The notes: generated by a model not told the origin, from the letters alone. A stretch of DNA of 10,790 nucleotides from Pseudomonadota bacterium (GCA_021845835.1 JAJZVE010000103.1:1-10790), one strand, 5' to 3'; numbered from the stretch's first letter, positions 1 through 6,541 are shown. Translations and numbers: made by a program.

Positions 1-755
1 GCCAGCTCCTCGGCCGAGACGTCGTAGAGGATGATCTCCATCGCCGCCCCGGTCTCGATGCGGCGGACCAGCAGCTCCACCCCGCGCCACAGCGCCTCGG
101 CGGTCTGGAAATCGGGGTGGTGCAGCACCCGGCGCATCGCCGCCGACAGCGCCTCGTCCACGCGCGCCACCAGCGCGTCCTGCCGCGCGTCGCGCGCCGG
201 CACGATGAACGGGCCGACCACGCGGCGCAGCAATTGGTCCGCCGCCGTTGCCTCGGGCTCGGCGGCCGGGCGGCCGATCAGGCGGGCGAAGTCGGACAGC
301 TTGCGGTCGGTCGCGACCGCGCTGCCGCGGGCGCGGCGCGGCGGTGGCGGCAAGGGGGCCTCGCCGCCCCAGGACAGCACCTCCCTGGCGGCGCGGTCGA
401 AGCCGCCGCGGCTGGCGAGATTGCGGCGCAGGTCGCGCAGTTGCGCGAACAGGTCGAGATTGTCGGCCAGTTGGTCGGGATGGAAATCGTCGATGCCGGC
501 GACCGGCACCGTGACCGTGCCGCCGTCCTCGGCCAGCGACAGTGCCAGCGTGAGCTTCTGGCGTGCCAGCACATCGTCGAGATTGTCCACATCGACACGG
601 ACCGGCCTGCGCCCGGCCAGGGCGGCGCCGGTTTCCACCTTGCCGGCATTGGCTCGGCCGCTGAAGTCGCCGAGCAGCGCGAGCCGAAACTTCGTGCCCA
701 CCGCCGCCGCACGCGGCGCGCCGCCGAGGCGGCCGAAATTCACTTCGTACTGCAT
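1..755 (-). CDS. Type VI secretion contractile sheath protein, TssB-TssC fusion (partial, 3' end outside window)
   Basis: The first 251 residues are visible; the gene runs off the left edge. Residues about 20-130 look like the small sheath subunit TssB: FRLALLGDFSGR (23-34), RRPVRVDVDNLDDVL (49-63) and DDFHPDQL followed by a leucine-rich helix (89-113). After a Pro/Arg linker (134-143, PLPPPPRR) residues about 174-251 match the start of the large subunit TssC, with LLRRVVGPFIV, the hallmark LHHPDFQTAEALWRGVELLV (211-230) and YDVSAEEL (244-251). In known T6SS, TssB and TssC are separate proteins that assemble the contractile tube propelling Hcp/VgrG; here both domains sit in one chain. The ATG at 755 is chosen because GAGGAG (complement of 763-768) lies 7 nt upstream and no longer in-frame start is needed. 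The rest of TssC should lie left of this window. The family call is firm; whether the system is complete cannot be seen. Confidence 0.86.
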   Translation of the reverse strand, partial: MQYEVNFGRLGGAPRAAAVGTKFRLALLGDFSGRANAGKVETGAALAGRRPVRVDVDNLDDVLARQKLTLALSLAEDGGTVTVPVAGIDDFHPDQLADNLDLFAQLRDLRRNLASRGGFDRAAREVLSWGGEAPLPPPPRRARGSAVATDRKLSDFARLIGRPAAEPEATAADQLLRRVVGPFIVPARDARQDALVARVDEALSAAMRRVLHHPDFQTAEALWRGVELLVRRIETGAAMEIILYDVSAEEL

Positions 756-779
756 CGGATGTCTCCTCGCCGGCGCGCC

Positions 780-808
780 AGGATAGCATCGCCGCGGCAG
801 CGGCCAAA
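780..808 (-). promoter_or_regulatory. Candidate sigma70-type promoter for the sheath gene
   Basis: Read on the minus strand, TTTGGC (complement of 803-808) and TATCCT (complement of 780-785) are separated by exactly 17 nt. Transcription would start near 773, giving a leader of about 18 nt that holds the GAGGAG ribosome site. This is pattern matching by eye in GC-rich DNA, so it is only a candidate. Confidence 0.4.
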
Positions 809-873
809 CCGATTCCCTTCGCCCTCGACATGATGCTAGCGTCGCGGGAGCCGCTGCATCGAAGGAAAAGGAC

Positions 874-1956
874 ATGGCCGCATCTGATCCGCAGGACGAC
901 CTGATTCCGCTGCAGAAGCTCAAACAGCTCGTGGGACACGCGGAAGACGAGCCGCTTGGCTGCGCGTTCGGCCTGACAAAGGAAAAGACCGCGCTGCTGC
1001 TGGTCGACAAGCTGTTGCCCCCGAAGAAGGTGCGGGACAAGCTGAAGAAGGAGACGGAATCCGCGCTGGTGCTCACGTCGCTGCGCTTCGGCACCATCTC
1101 GATTGACAAAAAGAACGACCCCGGCACGATTCGTTTCGCCGTCAACAAGCCGGAGGTCGGCGGCACCGTTACCGCTCTGGTCAGGCTGGCGCGGAAGCTG
1201 AGCTATCAGGCCGTCGTCATCAACGAGGATTCGGCCCTCGACCAGGAGGACGAGCAGGAGACCGCGGGCACCCAGGTGCCGCCGCCGCCGCCGCCTCCGC
1301 CGCCGCAGGCGCCCGCACAGGCCCAGCCGAACCTGCAGGCGCTGCGCGACGAATTCGCCAGACTGGTGCCGCAGATCCCGACGGTGAGCGGCGGCAACCC
1401 GATGCTGCAGCAGCCGCTGGTGAAGCTTGCCGGCACGGTCCAGACCAGCCTGAAGGCGGGCGACGCCGCCGCCGCCGGCGACGGCATCGTGGAACTGCGC
1501 CGGGCGATGGCGGCGGCGGCCGAGCAGGCGAAGCTGGCCGCCCAGGCGCAAGCCGGCGGCGGCGCCGTCACCTACGCCAAGTCGCGCCTGGCCTGGCTGG
1601 CCGCGCGCAAGAAGGTGGAAAGCGAGATCGAGAAGCTGCGCAGCGCCATCCTTGCCACCTATCAGGACGACGGCATCGCGCCCGAACTGGACAAGGCCTA
1701 CCGGGAGCGCGTCGCGCCGGTGCTGGCGGCGCTGGACGAACGGCTGGCCGACAAGCTGGACGAGGCGACCAACGCGACCGCGCCGGACGCGCGCGCGAAG
1801 CTGGTCGCCGAGGCCAGGGAGATCATGGGCGACTACACGATCTTCCTGAACAGCGACAAGACCGTCGCCGAACTCGACGGCAATCCGTTCGTGCCGCTGT
1901 CAATCCAGCAGACCATCGCGGCGACGCTCTCGACGCTGGCCAAGGCGGTACACTGA
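874..1956 (+). CDS. Protein of unknown function, alpha/beta N-domain, nine-proline linker, helical C-domain
   Basis: I do not recognise a named family. The 360-residue product has no signal peptide or membrane segment. Residues about 8-120 alternate predicted strands and charged helices (ALLLVDKLLPPKKVRDKL at 40-57, RFGTISID at 71-78, TIRFAVNKP at 85-93, YQAVVIN at 111-117), suggesting a compact alpha/beta domain. An acidic stretch (DQEDEQE, 123-129) leads to nine consecutive prolines (136-144) and a Q/A/P-rich spacer. Residues about 150-360 are Ala/Lys/Glu-rich and should be helical, with possible coiled coil around ARKKVESEIEKLRSAI, ending in NPFVPLSIQQTIAATLSTLAKAV. AAGGA (862-866) sits 7 nt before the ATG. 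The gene is divergent from the T6SS sheath gene with 118 bp between them, which makes a link to secretion (accessory protein, adaptor or cargo) possible but unproven. Nine prolines in a row would be expected to need EF-P for efficient translation. Codon use looks like its neighbours. Confidence 0.9.
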   Translation: MAASDPQDDLIPLQKLKQLVGHAEDEPLGCAFGLTKEKTALLLVDKLLPPKKVRDKLKKETESALVLTSLRFGTISIDKKNDPGTIRFAVNKPEVGGTVTALVRLARKLSYQAVVINEDSALDQEDEQETAGTQVPPPPPPPPPQAPAQAQPNLQALRDEFARLVPQIPTVSGGNPMLQQPLVKLAGTVQTSLKAGDAAAAGDGIVELRRAMAAAAEQAKLAAQAQAGGGAVTYAKSRLAWLAARKKVESEIEKLRSAILATYQDDGIAPELDKAYRERVAPVLAALDERLADKLDEATNATAPDARAKLVAEAREIMGDYTIFLNSDKTVAELDGNPFVPLSIQQTIAATLSTLAKAVH

Positions 1957-1966
1957 ACCGCCACCT

Positions 1967-2002
1967 GCGCCGGCGCCAGGTATTGTCCCCCGGCGCCGGC
2001 GC
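1967..2002. repeat. Perfect 11-bp inverted repeat, strong intergenic hairpin
   Basis: GCGCCGGCGCC (1967-1977) and its exact reverse complement GGCGCCGGCGC (1992-2002) flank a 14-nt loop (AGGTATTGTCCCCC). The structure starts 10 nt after the stop codon at 1956. It could end or protect the upstream transcript, but no run of T follows on either strand, so it is not a textbook intrinsic terminator. A REP-like element or an RNA processing or stability hairpin are alternatives. Confidence 0.7.
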
Positions 2003-2020
2003 GGGCATGACGGCAGGCGC

Positions 2021-2119
2021 ATGACGCTTTTCGTGTTCCGCGCGCTGCTGGCCGATCTGGTGCTGGCCGCAGACGCGCGCGTGATCGTGGGCTATCCGGG
2101 GACGGGGAGGCCCGGATGA
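2021..2119 (+). CDS. Possible 32-residue small ORF coupled to the CoA-transferase
   Basis: An ATG at 2021 opens a 32-codon frame (MTLFVFRALLADLVLA... ending YPGTGRPG) whose TGA overlaps the start of the downstream CoA-transferase as ATGA. The first 16 residues are hydrophobic. Its own ribosome site is weak (GGCAGG, 2012-2017, close to the ATG). A still shorter frame, MTAGA (2007-2024), ends in an ATGA overlap with this start. It may be a leader that couples translation, a remnant of an older gene, or chance; there is no homology evidence for a product. Confidence 0.25.
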   Translation: MTLFVFRALLADLVLAADARVIVGYPGTGRPG

Positions 2120-3321
2120 GCGGCCCCGCGCCACTGGCCGGCCTGCGCGTGCTCGACCTCGGGCACACCATCATGGGGCCGTGCGCCGGGCTGATCCTGG
2201 CCGATCTCGGCGCCGACGTGGTGAAGATTGAGCCGCCGGCGGGCGATCCGACGCGCCGGCTGCCCGGCTTCGGCGCCGGGTTCTTCGCCACCTTCAACCG
2301 CAACAAGCGCAGCCTCGCCCTGGACCTGAAGCGGCCCGAGGGCCGCGCGGCGCTGCACCGGCTGGCGGCGCGGGCGGACATCCTGCTGGAGAATTACGGA
2401 CCGGGCACGATGGAGCGGCTCGGCTGCGGCTGGGAGGTGCTGGAACCGCTCAATCCCCGGCTGATCTACCTGGCGCTGAAGGGCTATCTTGCCGGCCCGT
2501 ACGAGGACCGCGGCGCGCTCGACGAGGTGGTGCAGATGCAAAGCGGCCTCGCCACCATGACCGGGCCGCCGGGACGGCCGCTGCGGGCGGGCGCCTCCGT
2601 CATCGACATCATGGGGGCGACATTCGGGGTCGTGGGGGTGCTGGCGGCGCTGCGCGAGCGGGAGCGGACCGGACGCGGCCAGCGGGTCGGCAGCGCGCTG
2701 TTCGAAAGCGCCGCCTTCCTGGTCGGCAGCCACATCGCCGGCAGCGTGGTGACCGGCGGCCCGATGCCGCCGATGCCGGCGCGCCGCGGCACCTGGGGCG
2801 TCTATGACGTGTTCGAGGCGGCGGACGGCGTGCAGCTTTTCGTCAGCATCACCAGCGACGCGCAGTGGCAGCGTTTCTGCGCGGCGTTCGGGCTGCCCGA
2901 CCTGCTGGCGGATGCGCGCCTGGCCAGCAATGCCGGCCGCGTCGCGGCGCGTGACTGGCTGATCCCGCAGCTTGCCGGGTGCCTGCGCGCGTTCGCCGGC
3001 GCCGCGATCGTGGCGCGCTGCGAGGCGGCTTCGCTGCCCTGTGCCCGCATCGCCCACCCGCTCGACCTGCTGCAGGACGCGCAGCTGCAGGCGGGCGGTT
3101 TGCTCGACACGGCCCTGACGGTGCTCGGCGGCGGCGGCGGCGAGCGGGTCGGCCTGCCGGCGCTGCCGCTGGAATTCGGGCCGGCGCGGCGGCGCGGCGG
3201 CCTCGCGCGCCAGCCTCCGGCGATCGGCGAGCATGGCGCGGAGGTGCTGCGCGAGGCCGGTTTCGCGGCCGCGGAGATCGCCCGGCTGACGGCGGCCGGC
3301 GTGCTGCGTGCCGCGGACTGA
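2116..3321 (+). CDS. CaiB/BaiF (family III) CoA-transferase
   Basis: At 401 residues this is a normal length for family III CoA-transferases, which move CoA between carboxylic acids through an enzyme-bound aspartyl anhydride. Family marks are visible in order: LAGLRVLDLGHTIMGPCAG at the N-terminus, ADLGADVVKIEPPAGDPTR (29-47), NRNKRSLALDLK (61-72), ADILLENYGPGTMERLG (88-104), LDEVVQMQSGLATMTG (135-150), and VIDIMGATFG (162-171), where D164 is the likely catalytic aspartate. C-terminal IGEHGAEVLREAGF is also typical. The substrate cannot be told from sequence; formyl-, succinyl- or carnitine-type acids are all used in the family. GGGGAGG (2104-2110) lies 5 nt before the ATG. It follows the unknown gene on the same strand after a hairpin-containing gap and ends 2 bp from the convergent mltA. 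No CoA ligase, dehydrogenase or hydratase neighbour indicates its pathway. Confidence 0.93.
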   Translation: MSGPAPLAGLRVLDLGHTIMGPCAGLILADLGADVVKIEPPAGDPTRRLPGFGAGFFATFNRNKRSLALDLKRPEGRAALHRLAARADILLENYGPGTMERLGCGWEVLEPLNPRLIYLALKGYLAGPYEDRGALDEVVQMQSGLATMTGPPGRPLRAGASVIDIMGATFGVVGVLAALRERERTGRGQRVGSALFESAAFLVGSHIAGSVVTGGPMPPMPARRGTWGVYDVFEAADGVQLFVSITSDAQWQRFCAAFGLPDLLADARLASNAGRVAARDWLIPQLAGCLRAFAGAAIVARCEAASLPCARIAHPLDLLQDAQLQAGGLLDTALTVLGGGGGERVGLPALPLEFGPARRRGGLARQPPAIGEHGAEVLREAGFAAAEIARLTAAGVLRAAD

Positions 3322-3323
3322 GC

Positions 3324-4583
3324 TCAGAGGCCCGCCTGCGTCATCGCCGGGGCGACCGGGCGGGGCAACAGCAGGTATTCGCGGCCGTGGGCCCGCATCC
3401 GGCCCGCCCGCGCCTCCGCCTCGCGACCCCAGCCGAAGAAGATGTCGGCGCGCGCCGGTCCCTTGATCGCACCGCCCAGATCCTGCGCCAGCATCAGCCG
3501 TTGCAGCGGCGCGCCGGTCAGCGGGTCGGCCGTCGCTATGAACACCGGCGCGCCGAGCGGGATGAAGGCACGATCGACCGCGATCGACCGGCCGGGCGCC
3601 AGCGGCACGCCGAGCGCGCCGGGCGGACCCTGGTCGGGACGCAGGGTGCTCACCTCGCGGAAGAACACATAGGACGGATTCTGGTCCATCACCTCGGCCG
3701 CGCCGTCTTTATGCTGCTCCAGCCAGGCGCGGATGCTGGCGAGCGACACCTGATCGAGCGGTATCTGCCCGCGATCGGCCAGCACGCGCCCGATCGGCAC
3801 GTAGGGGCGGCCGTTCTGGCCGGCATAGGTGACGCGCACCACCCGTCCGTCCGGCAGATCGACGCGGCCCGATCCCTGCACCTGCAGCATGAACACATCG
3901 ACCGGGTCGGCCAGCCACAGCAGCTCCAGCCGGCGCCGCGCCAGTACGCCGGAATCGATCTGCGCGCGGTCGTAATACGGCACCAGCCGCCCGTCCTGCA
4001 CCCGGCCCGCGATCGACTTGCCCTTCAGGTCGCCCGCGAACTCGCCGAGATCGACCTGCACCAGATCGGGCGGACGGCCGAGCAGCGGATGGCGATAGGT
4101 GCCACCGGGCGTGCGGCTGCCGGTCACCTCCGGGTCGAAATAGCCGGTGAACAGCGCCTGCCCGCGCCGGTCTGGCGGCGCCGCGGCGTCCGCCACCGCA
4201 TAGGGCTGGAAATACGCCTCGAAGAAGGCGCGCGCCGCGGTGTCGTCGCCCTGGGCGACCTGCGCCGCCGCGGCGCAGGCCGGCCGCCATTGCGCCGGCT
4301 GCCCGCCCAGCGCCGCGGCCTGGCTCTGCCCGCCCAGCGACTGCGCCGACGCGGCGTCGGCCAGTTGCCGGCAGCCGGCGAGGAACACCGGCAGCGCCTC
4401 GGCCGGATGGTCCTGCTGCCAGCCCGGCAGATCGGCGAAGCCGACGGCGGACAGCGACAGCTCCGGCCTGGCCGGCGCCGTGACCGGCGCCGCCAGTTGC
4501 GGCACGCAGCCGGCGAGCGCGAGCAGCGACAGGGCGAGCGGGGCGATGGCGCGGGCAACATGCCCGCCGGCGGGACGGCGCAT
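3324..4583 (-). CDS. mltA: Membrane-bound lytic murein transglycosylase A, lipoprotein
   Basis: MltA cleaves the glycan strands of peptidoglycan in the periplasm, leaving 1,6-anhydro-muropeptides. The 419-residue product begins with a lipoprotein signal peptide: MRRP, a hydrophobic stretch and the lipobox LAGC with the lipidated Cys at 26. The MltA barrel domain covers about 115-300 (ALFTGYFDPEV at 143-153, GRLVPYYDRAQID at 198-210, VDVFMLQVQGSGRV at 228-241, VTYAGQNGRPYVPIG at 251-265). The C-terminal 3D-type segment carries SIAVDRAFIPLGAPVFI (333-349) and AQDLGGAIKGPARADIFFG (366-384); D368 and D380 belong to the acidic active-site region, but which one matches the E. coli catalytic Asp needs an alignment. 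The start lies 6 nt after the timA stop with only a weak ribosome site, so coupled translation is likely. Its stop is 2 bp from the convergent CoA-transferase. An smr gene often follows mltA in related genomes and is absent here. Confidence 0.95.
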   Translation of the reverse strand: MRRPAGGHVARAIAPLALSLLALAGCVPQLAAPVTAPARPELSLSAVGFADLPGWQQDHPAEALPVFLAGCRQLADAASAQSLGGQSQAAALGGQPAQWRPACAAAAQVAQGDDTAARAFFEAYFQPYAVADAAAPPDRRGQALFTGYFDPEVTGSRTPGGTYRHPLLGRPPDLVQVDLGEFAGDLKGKSIAGRVQDGRLVPYYDRAQIDSGVLARRRLELLWLADPVDVFMLQVQGSGRVDLPDGRVVRVTYAGQNGRPYVPIGRVLADRGQIPLDQVSLASIRAWLEQHKDGAAEVMDQNPSYVFFREVSTLRPDQGPPGALGVPLAPGRSIAVDRAFIPLGAPVFIATADPLTGAPLQRLMLAQDLGGAIKGPARADIFFGWGREAEARAGRMRAHGREYLLLPRPVAPAMTQAGL

Positions 4584-4589
4584 CCGGCG

Positions 4590-5252
4590 TCAGGCGCTGC
4601 GTGCCGCGACCAGCCGCCACGTCGGGTCGGCGGCGGCGAGATCGCGCTCGAAGGTCCAGAGATCGACGATCTCGGTCACCGCGTCGGTGCCGTGCAGCAC
4701 CGCCCCGTCATGCCCGAGCGTCAGGTTCACCTGGTCGGAGACGAAGCGCACGGAAATGTCGGCGACGCTGCCGCGCAGGTCGGCGGCCTCGATGGTGGCG
4801 CCATGGATCGCCCGCAGCTCGGTGCGCTGCGTCTCGCCGTTGCTCTCGCGCGCCGCGATCGCCGCGTCGAAGTCGCGGAACGTCTCGGCCGACAGCAGCG
4901 GGCGCAGCGCGTCGCGCTGGCCGGCGGCGAAGGCGGTGACGATCATGCGGAACGCTGCCTCCGCGCCGTCGAGGAAGCGAACGGCGGAAAAGTTGCGATC
5001 CATGCGCTGCATGCGCGCAAGCGCCTGGCCGGCGGGGCTGGCCGGATCAGGCACCGGCCGGGGCGGCGGCACGCGCTCCGCCACGCCTTCGATCACCGGC
5101 CCCTCCGCCGGCTGCGGGGTTCCGCGCGGCGGCGCCTCCGGGCGTTCGAAGCCCTGGCGCCGGCCGAGGATGCTGCGCAGCCGCAGCACCAGGAACGCGG
5201 CGATCATGCCGAACAGTACCAGATCGACCGGGAAGCCGCCGCTGGCGCCCAT
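4590..5252 (-). CDS. timA: Tim44/TimA family putative adaptor protein
   Basis: The 220-residue product matches alphaproteobacterial relatives of mitochondrial Tim44. One N-terminal membrane anchor is visible (about 10-24, DLVLFGMIAAFLVLR), followed by the basic RSILGRRQGFER typical of the family, a Pro-rich linker (38-73), and a Tim44-like domain from about 85 to the end (FLDGAEAAFRMIVTAF at 93-108, LRPLLSAETFRDFDAAI at 116-132, closing WRLVAARSA). The domain likely faces the cytoplasm or the membrane surface; bacterial function is poorly defined, with an adaptor role inferred. The longer frame upstream was rejected: the ATG at 5252 has GGAGGG (complement of 5258-5263) 5 nt before it and begins with a family-like N-terminus. 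It is the first gene of a probable two-gene operon with mltA, and secB lies nearby, a neighbourhood common in Alphaproteobacteria. Confidence 0.9.
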   Translation of the reverse strand: MGASGGFPVDLVLFGMIAAFLVLRLRSILGRRQGFERPEAPPRGTPQPAEGPVIEGVAERVPPPRPVPDPASPAGQALARMQRMDRNFSAVRFLDGAEAAFRMIVTAFAAGQRDALRPLLSAETFRDFDAAIAARESNGETQRTELRAIHGATIEAADLRGSVADISVRFVSDQVNLTLGHDGAVLHGTDAVTEIVDLWTFERDLAAADPTWRLVAARSA

Positions 5253-5303
5253 GTTCGCCCTCCATCCTGCCGCGCGGTCGCGCTGGAGCGCGGCGGCGCG
5301 TGG

Positions 5304-5332
5304 CACATAGGCGCAAGCGGCCCGGCGCACAA
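5304..5332 (-). promoter_or_regulatory. Candidate sigma70-type promoter for timA-mltA
   Basis: On the minus strand TTGTGC (complement of 5327-5332) and TATGTG (complement of 5304-5309) are spaced by 17 nt. The start point would be near 5297, about 45 nt before the timA ATG. The match is good for GC-rich DNA but was found by eye. Confidence 0.5.
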
Positions 5333-5346
5333 CACGCCGCAGCCGG

Positions 5347-5375
5347 TTGCCGGCCGGCCGCAAGGCCATTAATTC
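5347..5375 (+). promoter_or_regulatory. Candidate promoter for the histidine phosphatase
   Basis: TTGCCG (5347-5352) is followed, after 16 or 17 nt, by TTAATT / TAATTC (5369-5375), the only AT-rich patch in this divergent region. Transcription would then begin at about 5380-5383, at or next to the ATG at 5382, which has no upstream ribosome site. Confidence 0.4.
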
Positions 5376-5381
5376 CTCGCC

Positions 5382-5936
5382 ATGATCCTGCTGCGGCACG
5401 GCCAGAGCGCGTTCAACGTCGTCTTCACGGCCACCCGCCGCGATCCCGGCATCGTCGATCCGGCACTGACCCCGCTCGGCCACGCGCAGGCCGAACAGGC
5501 CGCCGCGGCGCTGGCCGAGGCCGGCATCAGGCGCATCGTCGCCTCGCCCTACACACGCGCGCTGCAGACGGCGGCGCCGATCGCGCGGCGCCTGGGCGTG
5601 CCCGTGCATATCAACCCGATCGTGCGCGAACGCTTCGCCTTCATCTGCGACGTCGGCACGCCGCGCACGGAACTCGCGCTCGCCTGGCCGGAGCATGATT
5701 TCGCCTCGATCGACGAGGTCTGGTGGCCGGCGGCCGAGGAGCCGGCGCACGCCATCGCTGACCGCGCCGCGCGGTTCCGCGCCGAAATGGCCGCGCTGCC
5801 CGACTGGTCGGCGACGCTCGTGGTCAGCCACTGGGGGTTCATCCTGTCGCTCACCGGCGAAAGCGTGGCCAACGGCGCGTGGCTGCGCTGCGACCCGGCC
5901 GCGCCGGCACCGGAACGGGTGGTCTGGCACCCGTGA
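5382..5936 (+). CDS. Histidine phosphatase family (phosphoglycerate mutase-like) protein
   Basis: The 184-residue product is a single histidine-phosphatase domain, cytoplasmic, with no signal peptide. The catalytic RHG motif is at residues 5-7 (MILLRHGQSAFN), so H6 is the phospho-acceptor. LTPLGHAQAEQA (29-40) and IVASPYTRALQTA (52-64) follow, then E83 in VRERFAF as the probable acid/base and the second catalytic histidine H150 in VVSHWGF. The family includes phosphoglycerate mutases and many phosphatases of small molecules or phosphohistidine proteins; the short length favours a phosphatase, substrate unknown. The ATG at 5382 is the only sensible start because RHG follows at once, yet no Shine-Dalgarno sequence precedes it. 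It lies between divergent timA and co-directional secB (64 bp downstream), apparently inserted into a usually conserved block. Confidence 0.92.
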   Translation: MILLRHGQSAFNVVFTATRRDPGIVDPALTPLGHAQAEQAAAALAEAGIRRIVASPYTRALQTAAPIARRLGVPVHINPIVRERFAFICDVGTPRTELALAWPEHDFASIDEVWWPAAEEPAHAIADRAARFRAEMAALPDWSATLVVSHWGFILSLTGESVANGAWLRCDPAAPAPERVVWHP

Positions 5937-6000
5937 TCGCTTCCGTGATGCCCGGCGCTGTGCTACCCGCCCGGCGCAGTCGCAGATCGGAGAGCGCGAG

Positions 6001-6537
6001 ATGTCCCAGTTGGCCCCCCAGGCCCCCGGCGCCCAGCAGGTGCCGCCGCTGGCGGTGAACCTGCAATACGTGAAGGACCTGTCCTTCGAAGTACCCGGCG
6101 CGCCGATGATCTACACCACGCTGCGCAGCACGCCGCGCGTCGATATCAACCTCGATGTCCAGGTCCGCCGCCTGCAGGAAGGCCAGAACAGCTTCGAGGT
6201 GACGCTGGCCATCCGCGCCGAGGCGCGCGAGGCGCCGGGCAACGGCTCCGGCGAGGTGCCGGCCGAGGGCGGCGTGCGCGTGTTCCTGGCCGAACTCGCC
6301 TATGCCGGCATCTTTACGCTGAACAACGTGCCCGACAACGCCGTCGAGCCGGTGCTGCTGGTGGAATGCCCGCGCCTGCTGTTTCCGTTCGCGCGCGCCA
6401 TCCTGGCGGACGTGACGCGCGACGGCGGCTTCCCGCCGGTGATGCTGCAGCCGATCGACTTCGTGGCGCTGTGGCAGAACCGGCGCGCCCAGGCGGCAGC
6501 GCAGGGCGGCGCGACCGTCGGCAGCGCACTCGTCTGA
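6001..6537 (+). CDS. secB: Protein-export chaperone SecB
   Basis: SecB is a cytoplasmic tetrameric chaperone that holds preproteins unfolded and hands them to SecA. Marks are clear: NLQYVKDLSFEVPGAP (20-35), VDINLDVQVRRL (47-58), VFLAELAYAGIFTLNNVP (94-111), LLVECPRLLFPFARAILADV (119-138) and GFPPVMLQPIDFVALW (143-158). The start at 6001 is set by GGAGAG (5989-5994), 6 nt upstream; an in-frame extension to 5695 would overlap the phosphatase and is not SecB-like. At 178 residues it is somewhat long: a Gly/Glu/Pro-rich insertion around 75-91 (REAPGNGSGEVPAEGG) separates two core strands, and the N- and C-terminal tails are low-complexity. Its stop lies 4 bp from that of convergent dnaQ. Confidence 0.95.
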   Translation: MSQLAPQAPGAQQVPPLAVNLQYVKDLSFEVPGAPMIYTTLRSTPRVDINLDVQVRRLQEGQNSFEVTLAIRAEAREAPGNGSGEVPAEGGVRVFLAELAYAGIFTLNNVPDNAVEPVLLVECPRLLFPFARAILADVTRDGGFPPVMLQPIDFVALWQNRRAQAAAQGGATVGSALV

Positions 6538-6541
6538 CCGT

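Noticed and set aside
31..833. Plus-strand open frames opposite the sheath gene
   Set aside because: Ser/Arg- or Arg/Ala-rich compositions without motifs, opposed by the clear TssB/TssC motifs on the minus strand.
831..840. TGATGCTAGC as a -10 element for the unknown gene at 874
   Set aside because: Poor match to a -10 and no -35 at a suitable distance; I see no convincing promoter for that gene.
1279..1305. CCG repeat as a possible microsatellite or CRISPR-like element
   Set aside because: It is a proline-coding run inside a gene with no spacers or repeat-unit structure.
2979..5372. A very long open frame on the plus strand (797 codons) spanning the end of the CoA-transferase and all of mltA-timA
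   Set aside because: Its translation is Arg/Ala/Gly-rich low complexity without any family motif, while the opposite strand and overlapping frames encode clear MltA, TimA and CoA-transferase proteins. Long antisense frames are expected at this G+C content.
5695..6537. N-terminally extended secB beginning inside the phosphatase gene
   Set aside because: The extension is the phosphatase read in another frame; the ATG at 6001 has GGAGAG at the right distance.
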